Shown here piece by piece: positions 6,938 through 14,464 of a stretch of 43,616 nucleotides of DNA. Made by a program: the position numbers and the translations under genes. Location: NCBI RefSeq assembly GCF_003332305.1, contig NZ_QOIO01000048.1, positions 1 through 43,616 on the forward strand, given 5' to 3'. Numbering within the stretch: the stretch's first letter is position 1; the number at the start of each line of letters is the position of its first letter. The DNA comes from Microvirga aerophila (GTDB lineage Bacteria > Pseudomonadota > Alphaproteobacteria > Rhizobiales > Beijerinckiaceae). The notes beneath the pieces are model-generated. The model saw only the letters and a program-made list of their open reading frames with translations. It did not search any database and was not told the origin of the DNA.

Positions 6938-7722
6938 TGTCCCTTTCAAAGATTCTTACTGACAATCGTTCGTCTGCCCCGAAAGAGGAACATTGGATCC
7001 CTCTCAGTGACCTGATGACCGGCTTGATGATGATGTTCATGCTGGTAGCTGTTCTCTTCATGGTCAATGTCGATGCTGAGAAGGCAAAGGTCGAGGAAAG
7101 CAATAGTAAGCTGCATGACCTAATGCGCGAGACAGAGCAGCAGGCAAATCAGGTGAAGGGGATCGCGCGCCTGTACGACGAGATGCGGGAGCATCTCTAT
7201 ATGGAGCTTGCAAGAGAGTTCAGCAGCGACTTGCCTCGCTGGAAGGCAGTACTGGATCGTGACCTTACAATCAGGTTTCAAGAGCCTGAGGTGCTGTTTG
7301 ACGTCGGGAAAGCCGTGGTGAAACCGCAGTTTGCGCGCATTCTTGGGGACTTCTTTCCTCGCTACATCCAGATCCTGGCCAGTGACAAGTACCGAGATGG
7401 GATTGAAGAGATCCGGATTGAGGGGCACACCTCAAGTGTTTGGAATACTCAGACCCCTGGAGACATTGCGTATTTCAGGAATATGGAACTGTCTCAGAGC
7501 CGGACCAGAAGCACGCTTGAGTACGTGCTGCTTCTCCCAGTAGTGGCCGACCAAAAGCACTGGCTAACCGCCCGGCTGACGGCAAATGGCTTATCGTCCT
7601 CTCGATTGCGCATGAACACTGACGGCACAGAGAACCGAGAGGCATCCCAACGTGTCGAGTTCAGGGTGAGAACTAACGCGGAAGCTCGGCTTCGGGATAT
7701 CTTGGAAGCCGCTGCGCAATGA
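6937..7722 (+). CDS. zorB: Zorya protein ZorB (MotB/OmpA-like)
   Basis: 261 residues from ATG 6937; a TTG one codon earlier is possible. Residues 20-45 are a single membrane helix (WIPLSDLMTGLMMMFMLVAV) with Asp25, the ion-binding acidic residue expected in MotB-type stators. Residues 46-95 are a helical linker, and 118-248 an OmpA-like peptidoglycan-binding domain (FDVGKAVVKP, IRIEGHTSS, ELSQSRTRS, NREASQRVEFRV). ZorB pairs with ZorA to form the motor anchored to the cell wall. The gene overlaps zorE by ATGA and abuts the original zorA stop, so all three form one operon. Confidence 0.92.
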   Translation: MSLSKILTDNRSSAPKEEHWIPLSDLMTGLMMMFMLVAVLFMVNVDAEKAKVEESNSKLHDLMRETEQQANQVKGIARLYDEMREHLYMELAREFSSDLPRWKAVLDRDLTIRFQEPEVLFDVGKAVVKPQFARILGDFFPRYIQILASDKYRDGIEEIRIEGHTSSVWNTQTPGDIAYFRNMELSQSRTRSTLEYVLLLPVVADQKHWLTARLTANGLSSSRLRMNTDGTENREASQRVEFRVRTNAEARLRDILEAAAQ

Positions 7723-8579
7723 AACTGGTCGATTTTCTCAACTTCGAGCCGCTCAATCGACTGAAGGACGAAATGGGCATTCCCAGAGATGCCTATGGAT
7801 CCTTTGCCATTACCGTGGATGCAGGTCGTCTTACACTCTCCGAACTGGAGGCGCTTACTTCAGGTGATGGGATTGAGATCTCGTTCAACGAGCTAACCGT
7901 CCTTCAAGACGGCACTCTCGCCTACAAAGATAGTAGGGTGTTGTTATACATCCGAGATGTGCATGAGTACGGCAGCGCCCCACGGGAGCCAAAATACCAC
8001 CTCGCAAATTGCAGCACCCTTCAAGACATGCAGTCAAAGGGACGGTTCGAGAGATACGTGATCGCCACAGAAGTCACCGGCACCTTTAAGCTAAACATCA
8101 TATCAAAAAACGTGAAGCGATCTGAACGCCGTCGTCTCCACGTATGCCAGAATTGCCTCACTGATATTGGCTTTGATGGATTTAGTCGTGACGATGATCG
8201 AGAGCAACGTCGTCAATATGTGGGAGCGTTTACCCCAGATCGTTTCTTCGATGTTTACCCACGATCTCTTCATGTGAAGAAGCCGAGTCATACCGCCTTT
8301 ACGGCCCCATTGAACGACTATACCCCGGATTTCCCCGAGATCAGCACTACTCTGCGTAGCCGAGCAGGCTGGAGGTGCGAGATTTGCCGAAGGGAGTTAT
8401 CCGAACTCCGACTTCGGAAATACCTCCATGTTCATCATAAGGACGGCGTAAAATCGAATAACAGTCCAGCAAACCTGCAGGTGCTTTGCATGAGGTGTCA
8501 CGCAGAAGCTCCAAACCATAGTCATCTCAAACAGCTACCTGCATATAAAGCCTATCTCGCAGAGCACCCTCCGCTTTGA
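7719..8579 (+). CDS. zorE: Zorya type II effector ZorE, HNH nuclease
   Basis: 286 residues, starting within the zorB stop (ATGA, 7719-7722). The C-terminal part is an HNH domain: CEIC (220-223), HVHHKDG (237-243), N252 in ANLQVLC and the second zinc pair CMRCH (257-261). A further possible metal site is made by H94/C98 and C143/C146 in the N-terminal half. In Zorya type II the single effector after zorA-zorB is ZorE, an HNH-type DNase thought to nick invading phage DNA when the motor signals. The gene order and HNH domain make this type II; the zorC-zorD pair of type I is absent. Confidence 0.88.
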   Translation: MKLVDFLNFEPLNRLKDEMGIPRDAYGSFAITVDAGRLTLSELEALTSGDGIEISFNELTVLQDGTLAYKDSRVLLYIRDVHEYGSAPREPKYHLANCSTLQDMQSKGRFERYVIATEVTGTFKLNIISKNVKRSERRRLHVCQNCLTDIGFDGFSRDDDREQRRQYVGAFTPDRFFDVYPRSLHVKKPSHTAFTAPLNDYTPDFPEISTTLRSRAGWRCEICRRELSELRLRKYLHVHHKDGVKSNNSPANLQVLCMRCHAEAPNHSHLKQLPAYKAYLAEHPPL

Positions 8580-8845
8580 AAGCATGTGGTATCAGTACAA
8601 AAAGACTGTTCATCGGTTAAAGCAACTTGCCGGATAGCTCCAAGCAATATATTAAGAACGCGGAACGACGGCAGCCCCGACCCCCTGATGGTCGCAATAT
8701 GTAAGTCCGTCACATCCTGGGTCGCGCCTCTGATGCGCACATCAGTTCCACCCCAGACCATCTCTGGCACTCAAGCCCGTGGCGCGTGAGCGTTGCGATC
8801 ATGGCGTATGGTCATCATCGTGGGCGGAACTGAAAGCAAACGATC

Positions 8846-10321
8846 ATGGACGGCATCAGCCACTCCACAAATCAACACCTGTCGCCGACGTACTCTTGGC
8901 CCACCCACCCACGGCTCCCGGTTGATACCTTTGACCCGACAACTGCATCCGATGAGGGGCCGAGCGATAGGCCTCTCTACGCCTCTCTGGACGCCAAGCC
9001 TATTACTGATGAAGCGCGCGCCTTAGTCATTGGCATCCGCAAAGGCGTTGAATTCCATGAAGCCAAGACCGGTAGCCGCAAGAACAGACGATGTGGTCAC
9101 AAACTCCAAGGGTTCGACTTTGCTTTGGGAGCATTTCTGGCGGACCTCATGCGCGCACCCAACCACGAAGCAGCGGCCGGATGGGTCTTCAGGTCCATGA
9201 AGGCAGAGACTTTCACGGATGGACCCGTTAGCCACAGAACTTTCGTGCGTATCGTGAATGCGCTCTCTGAGGTTGGACTTGTCACCAAGACTCCTGGCTA
9301 TCAGCGCTGGGCGAGACTAAGCGCCCAAGAGGCCGATAACACGCATCTGGTGATTGAGGCTAAGGCAGCGTGCTTCAGGGCCTCCAGAAGGCTCTTTGAG
9401 GCCGCAAAGGCTAAAGGAATAACACCCGAGAACTTCCACCTTCATTTCATGCAGTCGCTTCCCAAGCAGCCCATCGTTCTCAAGAGCGCCTCAAGGCAGG
9501 AGCGTGGAAATAAGATCGTGGGAAAGAGCATGAGGGTCATGCGAACGCCAGAGGTCGAGCGACTTAAGGCCGATGTGAAACGCCTCAACACCTTCCTCGA
9601 CGGTTTCAACCTCGACGGCGGTACACACCGCGGATATCGCCGCACATTTAATCTTGGTGACCATCCTGACTTCAAATGGAACAAGGGTGGGCGTCTTTAC
9701 TCTCAAGGCGAGGATTCATATCAGCGCCTGAAGAAGAATAGGCGCCTCTTGATGACTATCGATAGTGATGCAGTAGTCGAGCTCGATATTACCGCGAGCT
9801 TCCTGACCATCATCCACGGCCTCCTTCAGCAACCTTTCGATGCCTCAACTGGAGATCCCTATTTAGTGGATGATTTGAGGCTCCTTGATCTCAACAACGG
9901 CGAGGATCTTAGGCGGTGGGTGGTGAAGTCCTGGGTAGTCGCTACGCTGGGGCACGATAAACACCATGTTCGATGGCCGAGGGAAGTGATTGCTGGCTTC
10001 ATAGAACGTAGTAACCATGTCCTGAGCAAGGTTTACCCAATCACCACAGTCCGAGAGGCGATGGAGCGCAAGCATCCGATCCTGAAGGCCTGGGGCAATC
10101 TCAATCTGTCATGGGCTGATCTCATGTTTGTTGAGAGCCAAGCAATGATAGACACAATGATGGAATTGATGGATCAGCATCAGGCTCCGAGCTACAGCGT
10201 GCATGACAGTCTGATTGTTAGACAGAGGGATCTTGAGATCGCTGAGGCGTGCCTAACAAGGAACTACGAGGCTGCTTGTGGTATCAAGCCTGCGCTTAAG
10301 ATAAGCTCCAGTGATGGCTGA
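8846..10321 (+). CDS. Winged-helix protein with polymerase-palm-like C-terminal motifs
   Basis: 491 residues; the upstream ribosome site is weak. It looks like a conserved hypothetical family of Rhizobiales islands (from memory). Residues about 90-160 look like a winged helix of replication-initiator type (VSHRTFVRIVNALSEVGLV). The C-terminal 200 residues carry, in order, VELDITASFL (D314, like motif A; T7 RNA polymerase has D-G-T-C-S there), RRWVVK...G (R357, K361, G369, like motif B with R-x3-K) and SVHDSLIV (H453, D454, S455, like motif C; HDS in T7 RNA polymerase, HDE in DNA polymerase I). The D314-K361 spacing (47) is near that of DNA polymerase I (53). Polymerase or primase activity is an inference. 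It lies after the Zorya operon and before an AT-rich palindromic region. Confidence 0.75.
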   Translation: MDGISHSTNQHLSPTYSWPTHPRLPVDTFDPTTASDEGPSDRPLYASLDAKPITDEARALVIGIRKGVEFHEAKTGSRKNRRCGHKLQGFDFALGAFLADLMRAPNHEAAAGWVFRSMKAETFTDGPVSHRTFVRIVNALSEVGLVTKTPGYQRWARLSAQEADNTHLVIEAKAACFRASRRLFEAAKAKGITPENFHLHFMQSLPKQPIVLKSASRQERGNKIVGKSMRVMRTPEVERLKADVKRLNTFLDGFNLDGGTHRGYRRTFNLGDHPDFKWNKGGRLYSQGEDSYQRLKKNRRLLMTIDSDAVVELDITASFLTIIHGLLQQPFDASTGDPYLVDDLRLLDLNNGEDLRRWVVKSWVVATLGHDKHHVRWPREVIAGFIERSNHVLSKVYPITTVREAMERKHPILKAWGNLNLSWADLMFVESQAMIDTMMELMDQHQAPSYSVHDSLIVRQRDLEIAEACLTRNYEAACGIKPALKISSSDG

Positions 10322-10769
10322 GTCCGATAGCTGCCACTATCAATATACGGACAGTGCCTGTCTTAAGAAATCTTAAGGCTTAATAGATAATCGCAATGCT
10401 CATTAGGTAACTGCTCTATCTATGTAGGTAGTATATCTATAGATCACTGTAGTATTATACACTTACTGGTTTCATTGGTCCTTAGGAGCCCCTTAGGTTT
10501 AAGGGAAACGTTTTTGACTTTCCTCTGATCCCGAAACAGTGTGCCTTAGTGTAATACACAAAGTAGAATGTAGATTAGATTTTTCACCCTGAGCAACTAA
10601 AGATTGTCATAGGCACTCGATAACACCCACGATTATCTCTACACACATGAGTAAACACAGGGCTGCGTAGGTATGTGATGGCTTGTTAGGTAAGTTTCGG
10701 AGAGTGCAAAAGGCCGTTGCATAGGGGCTCCTTGCTGCCGCAGGAGTTGGCATGGAACCGTTGGAGGTC
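10322..10769. other. AT-rich, palindrome-rich gene-free region
   Basis: About 450 bp, much richer in A+T than its surroundings, with many short symmetric elements: GACAG-TGC-CTGTC, repeated CTTAAG, CTATCTA-TG-TAGGTAG, ATCTATAGAT, CCTTAGG twice, CCCTTA-GGTT-TAAGGG (a stem with a tetraloop, followed after a few bases by TTTTT) and GTGTA-A-TACAC. The stem-loop could end the upstream transcript. Placed after a replication-like gene, the region could be an origin of replication of the excised element. No coding frame is convincing. Confidence 0.45.
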
Positions 10770-10952
10770 CTATGGGGTCACCAATGCATCCATAGGCTCG
10801 ATCAGGTCATCCTCCAGCATCGCGCTGAGCTTCAACAGAGCATCATGGTGCCTCTGATCCAGGCGTAATGACTGGAGCTTCTCATTGATGAGGTTCATGA
10901 GGTTACGAGCGTCCTCCTCAGGCATGATCCAGCCGTGCAGCTTCTGCATCAT
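10770..10952 (-). CDS. Small hypothetical protein (60 residues)
   Basis: Reads MMQKLHGWIMPEEDARNLMN and ends IEPMDALVTP. A GGGGAA lies 6-8 bp before the first ATG. The protein is acidic and predicted helical throughout, a plausible small DNA-mimic or regulator-like protein, but no family is recognised. It runs against the surrounding plus-strand genes. It may be spurious. Confidence 0.45.
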   Translation of the reverse strand: MMQKLHGWIMPEEDARNLMNLINEKLQSLRLDQRHHDALLKLSAMLEDDLIEPMDALVTP

Positions 10953-11116
10953 CGCGTTCCCCGCGTTGAATCCTGCGAGATGTGGAGGTGGATCGTAGCG
11001 GTATCAAGAGCTTGGCTACAGGGGCAGATCCAACACCCTGAATCAACCGCGCGCTGTGGGTTTGGAATGCCTTACATTGAGCCTGATCGAGGTGTGTCCT
11101 GTTCAATCCTTGGTCA

Positions 11117-11126
11117 TGTGATCACA
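11117..11126. promoter_or_regulatory. TGTGATCACA palindrome before the Crp/Fnr-type gene
   Basis: A perfect 10-bp palindrome made of TGTGA and TCACA half-sites without spacer lies 57 bp before the ATG of a Crp/Fnr-family gene. Forty bases upstream, TTGAGCCTGATCGA (11077-11090) is two changes from the Fnr/FixK box TTGAT-N4-ATCAA. Either could be an autoregulatory site, but both are weak matches. Confidence 0.3.
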
Positions 11127-11182
11127 GGCATCGATGACTGAGAGTTCCATTCGCTCCCGCCTGCAGAGCAAGGGAGGACGCC

Positions 11183-11926
11183 ATGAACCCTTCTCAATAT
11201 GCCGACAGGCTCATCCGGAAGCTGGAGACCCTTGCCGATCTCTCGGACGAGGAGAAGCATGCGCTGCGCGGCTTGCCCATGACGGTCAAAGCCTTTGGTG
11301 CGGATCAGGATATCGTCCGCGAGGGTGACTGTCCCATGGAGTGCTGCCTGGTCCTTACCGGCATGCTGTTCCGCTACCTGGTCCTGGATGATGGCCGACG
11401 GCAGATCATGGGCTTCTACATCCCGGGAGATATCCCGGATCTGCAGAGCCTCCACATCACGATCATGGACCACTCCGTCGGCACCTTAGTCCCTACCACG
11501 GTGGCGTTCATCCCTCACCAGAGCCTCAATGATGTCAATGCCCGCTATCCCACCGTCGCGAATGCGTTGTGGCGGGACACCATCGTCGATGCCGCGATGT
11601 TCCGCTTGTCTATGGTTGGCCTTGGCCGGAAATCGGCGCATGAGCGGATCGCCCATCTCTTGTGTGAGTTGCTGGTACGCTTCAAGGCAGTGGGTTTAGC
11701 CGATGATGAACGAACTTGTGCGTTTCCGATCACGCAGGGCGAACTGGGTGATGCGCTCGGCTTGACCACCGTCCATGTCAATCGGGTTCTCCGGGACCTG
11801 AAAAGAGACGGCTTGGTCACGCTGCGCGGGCGCTCGTTGCATGTTGACGATTGGGAACGCCTGCGAGAACTTGCCAAGTTTGACCCGACTTACCTCCACC
11901 TGGAGGGGCGAAAGGCAACAGAGTGA
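11183..11926 (+). CDS. Crp/Fnr-family transcription regulator
   Basis: 247 residues from ATG 11183, preceded by GGAGGA. Residues about 20-140 form the cyclic-nucleotide-binding-like beta roll (VREGDCPMECCLVLTGMLFR, GFYIPGDIPDLQSL); the helix of the dimer interface follows, and residues about 165-230 are the winged helix (ITQGELGDALGLTTVHVNRVLRDLKRDGLV). There is no Fnr-type cluster of four cysteines, so oxygen sensing by an iron-sulfur cluster is unlikely. It belongs to the large Crp-like group expanded in Rhizobiales, whose ligands are mostly unknown. Its TGA overlaps a GTG that opens the broken small gene at 11923. Confidence 0.9.
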   Translation: MNPSQYADRLIRKLETLADLSDEEKHALRGLPMTVKAFGADQDIVREGDCPMECCLVLTGMLFRYLVLDDGRRQIMGFYIPGDIPDLQSLHITIMDHSVGTLVPTTVAFIPHQSLNDVNARYPTVANALWRDTIVDAAMFRLSMVGLGRKSAHERIAHLLCELLVRFKAVGLADDERTCAFPITQGELGDALGLTTVHVNRVLRDLKRDGLVTLRGRSLHVDDWERLRELAKFDPTYLHLEGRKATE

Positions 11927-12171
11927 CTTCTCGTCGTCATGGGGAGCAAGGCAGTATCATCCTCACGGAGCAGCCGGTGTGACTCGCTGCGGACTGTGAT
12001 GATGAAGAGGGCTATTCGGTCTTCGCGAATGACCAGCTGGTTGCCGCCCTGGTCCGCCTGTCCCAATTGCATGAGGAGATGGCAGGTCATTGGTACCTTG
12101 AGGCGGGATTGGGTCGGCTTGAGGGGCCTCAGAAGCCAACGTTTAGAGACCTTGGTGCAGCAGAACAGTAG
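11923..12171 (+). pseudogene. Small gene with internal TGA stop
   Basis: A GTG at 11923 overlaps the Crp-type stop (GTGA). The frame reads 19 codons (ending ILTEQPV), meets TGA at 11980-11982 and then continues for 62 further codons to TAG 12169. The second part looks clearly coding (EEGYSVFANDQLVAALVRLS, then WYLEAGLGRLE and TFRDLGAAEQ). I recall small conserved Methylobacteriaceae proteins of this general shape, function unknown. A CGA-to-TGA change would explain the stop. Restart at an internal ATG (GAG GAG ATG) is possible but would lose half the protein. Confidence 0.45.
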
Positions 12172-12301
12172 ATCACGGAGGGTCTCACGGGAAACGGCAG
12201 CACAGTCTACATTGACAATCAGGGGTCCTGATGATGAGCAAGGGTGAATACCGCCTGATACTGGTTGGACCTGCGCGGGTGTTTGCTTCCTTGGTTGATG
12301 A

Positions 12302-12664
12302 TTAGTGACGCACAGCGTCTATTGCTTGAGCGAAATCCTTTTGGCTGAATGGCTTCTGGAGTGTTGGGCAGTCTTTGAATTTGTCCAGCAGTCCATCTGC
12401 GCCATAACCGGTTGCAAATATGACAGGGATACCGCGTCCACGAATCACTTCAGCAATGGGGTAACTGAGTGTGCCACGCAGATTAAGGTCAAGAACCGCG
12501 ACCCCAAACTCCGCCTCACGGGCAAGCGCCAATGCATCATCGAACTTGGCCGCCGGGCCTACGATCTCACCGCCACAGTCCGAGACCATGTCCTCAATCA
12601 ACATGCTGATAATCGCCTCGTCCTCAACGACGAGAATACGATGCTTATGCTCTCTGTTCGGCAT
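12302..12664 (-). CDS. Single-domain response regulator
   Basis: 120 residues from ATG 12664, chosen because GGAG lies 8 bp upstream; longer frames lack a ribosome site. The whole protein is one receiver domain: acidic pocket E14-D15 (VVEDEA), phosphoacceptor D59 in VLDLNLRG, T85 in FATGYG and K104 in LQKPF. There is no output domain, so it acts by protein contact, in the manner of CheY or Sma0114-type regulators common in Rhizobiales, where a partner HWE-type kinase is usual. No histidine kinase lies in the element. It is convergent with the small broken gene and the Crp-type gene. Confidence 0.9.
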   Translation of the reverse strand: MPNREHKHRILVVEDEAIISMLIEDMVSDCGGEIVGPAAKFDDALALAREAEFGVAVLDLNLRGTLSYPIAEVIRGRGIPVIFATGYGADGLLDKFKDCPTLQKPFSQKDFAQAIDAVRH

Positions 12665-12993
12665 GATGTGACTCCAAGGCTGTCTGGCAGTGTATCCTCT
12701 GAGTCCGTATGCTTTAGACAAGGCACGACCACGTTAAGAATGTTTTGACTTCTACTGAAGGCCTTGTGGTCAGACATTAACCTATGTGTTTGAATTCAAC
12801 TTTTCTCTACAGACTTTCGCTGCCGAACCCAGTGGAACAACAACTGCTCGATCCTTTACTGCTTTTTTGAAAGCACCCCAAGGGCAGCAGGATGGTATAG
12901 GGCAGCGACCCGATGGGACCCATTGAGCGAGGCTCAGAAGCAGGCCGGAGCCGGTTGGGAGCCTGAGCAATCCCAAGCCACTCGTCATCATAA
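12665..12993. other. Intergenic region
   Basis: About 330 bp between two minus-strand genes, the SRAP gene (downstream end at 12994) and the response regulator (start at 12664). It must hold the promoter of the response regulator. I see no gene, RNA or repeat here that I can support. Confidence 0.4.
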
Positions 12994-13677
12994 TCATCCT
13001 GCCACAGCCAGAGGCTCCAGCAGACCACGGTCGTTGTTCTTGGGGCTGTTCACCTGTGTAGACACCAGCCACTTGGTCATGCCCTCAGACGAATGCGCCT
13101 TCAAGAGATCGCCGGGATGCTCTTCTTCGCTCATCCAGCGCTCACGGTCCTTTGTCTCGATGATCAAGGGCATTCTGTCGTGGAGTTCCGCCAAGAACTT
13201 GTTGCTCTGAATGGTGATGACCGAGAACGTGCGGACCCATTCACCGTCAGGGTTCTTCCAACTTTCCCATAGCCCAGCAAGGGTGAACGGCTGACCGTCC
13301 TCCATGCCAATCGCGTAAGGTTGCCTCCCGGCAGGCCAACGCTTCTTCCACTCATAGAAGCCGTCAACCGGGATCAAACAGCGGCGATAACGATAGGCGG
13401 CACGGAAGACATCAGTGGTCACAACGGTCTCGGCATGGGCGTTAATGAGCTGCAACGCGATCTTTGGATCATTGGCCCCGCTTGGAATGAGACCCCACTG
13501 TAACGCGCTGAACACTGGCTGATTGGCTTCTGGATGACGGCGGATTACCAAGAAGTCCTGCCCTGGAGCGCCGTTGAAATGTGCGGGGATGTCGGGAAGG
13601 TTAACTTCCGGACAACTTAGGCCAAGTGAGGCGACGTACTCCTGAGGGCTGCGATACTGCATAACTCGTCCGCACAT
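12994..13677 (-). CDS. SRAP (HMCES/YedK-type) protein
   Basis: 227 residues, usual for the family. After removal of Met1 the catalytic Cys2 (MCGR) becomes the N-terminus and bonds covalently to abasic sites in single-stranded DNA. The other signature residues are present: N79 and E83 in NAHAET, E109 in DGFYEW and H166 in LHDRMP. The protein shields abasic sites at replication forks and is often part of SOS responses; SRAP genes are also frequent on phages and islands. Here it is island cargo, which might help the element when its DNA is replicated or attacked. No LexA box was identified in front. Confidence 0.93.
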   Translation of the reverse strand: MCGRVMQYRSPQEYVASLGLSCPEVNLPDIPAHFNGAPGQDFLVIRRHPEANQPVFSALQWGLIPSGANDPKIALQLINAHAETVVTTDVFRAAYRYRRCLIPVDGFYEWKKRWPAGRQPYAIGMEDGQPFTLAGLWESWKNPDGEWVRTFSVITIQSNKFLAELHDRMPLIIETKDRERWMSEEEHPGDLLKAHSSEGMTKWLVSTQVNSPKNNDRGLLEPLAVAG

Positions 13678-13983
13678 GCCCGTTCCTCCTCCAGGCTGTC
13701 ATTCTCTGCACAACCTAACCGAACAACAACAAACCAGAGTTAACGTCTTTTTCGAAGTGGCCCGGTAATCTGGCCGATGGGCCGGTAAGCCAATGGGACT
13801 CCGGAATTCCTCTCCACCCAAGGTTAAGCGGAGGCGGAGACCGAGGCAGGCCGAGTCCCTGTGTTTCCTTCTGGATAGAGCATCAAGGCATGTCCCTTGT
13901 GTGAGAGCGCACGGCGATAGAAGCGTTTGAAGCGCATTCTCCACAGATCGCTACCATCTCGTTCCTGCTTCGGAGGAGATACA
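13678..13983. other. Intergenic region between divergent genes
   Basis: 306 bp between the minus-strand SRAP gene and the plus-strand small membrane protein. It must carry promoters for both. I see no clear promoter, operator or gene in it. Confidence 0.35.
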
Positions 13984-14139
13984 ATGGCTATCATCGGTTC
14001 ACGGCATGCCCTCTCGATACCGTCTCAGTTTGACGAGGACCACAGCGTTGAGAGGTCTCGCCCATCCATTGCCTTGGCGTTGGTCGGAAGTGTAGCAGTA
14101 ATGAACATCCTTTCGACCGTTCTGTCGCTAATAGTCTAA
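13984..14139 (+). CDS. Small single-pass membrane protein
   Basis: 51 residues from ATG 13984, preceded by a good GGAGGAG site. The N-terminal 28 residues are polar (IGSRHALSIPSQFDEDHSVE) and residues about 29-50 are hydrophobic (IALALVGSVAVMNILSTVLS), giving one membrane helix at the C-end. It is 14 bp from the secreted protein that follows, probably in one transcript. Function unknown. Confidence 0.6.
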   Translation: MAIIGSRHALSIPSQFDEDHSVERSRPSIALALVGSVAVMNILSTVLSLIV

Positions 14140-14153
14140 AGGGCGCATAACCT

Positions 14154-14444
14154 ATGAAGGTGCTGTTCGCCTCTGTCGCCCTCATCAGCATGGGAACTGG
14201 CGCTCTGGCCCAGAGCCATCCTCTGACGGTACAGATGTCCTGTTATGGAGCGCGAGAACTGGTTTCCGTCCACGGCGCTATCGTCCTCAATACCAGCCCC
14301 ACAACTTACGACCGTTACGTAGCGGCAGGTGGACGGTGTGAATTGGGTGAGGTGACGGAACCTGCTTGGGTGCCAACGGCGGATACCCATCAGTGCCCCA
14401 TCGGCTACCGCTGTGTGAGCCGTACCATCCGCTCTGGAAATTGA
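14154..14444 (+). CDS. Secreted four-cysteine small protein
   Basis: 96 residues with a Sec signal peptide (MKVLFASVALISMGTGALAQ, cut after ALA). The mature part of about 77 residues has four cysteines (MSC, GRC, HQC, YRC) and is probably disulfide-bonded in the periplasm. It is not a paralogue of the pair at 3574-4346. It ends 20 bp from the convergent integrase gene. Family unknown. Confidence 0.65.
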   Translation: MKVLFASVALISMGTGALAQSHPLTVQMSCYGARELVSVHGAIVLNTSPTTYDRYVAAGGRCELGEVTEPAWVPTADTHQCPIGYRCVSRTIRSGN

Positions 14445-14464
14445 GGCTTTCGATCCTTGGTCAC

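Noticed and set aside
12231..12300. A 24-codon frame (MMSKGEYRLILVGPARVF) before the response regulator
   Set aside because: Too short to support as a gene; it may be a remnant of a small gene but nothing shows this.
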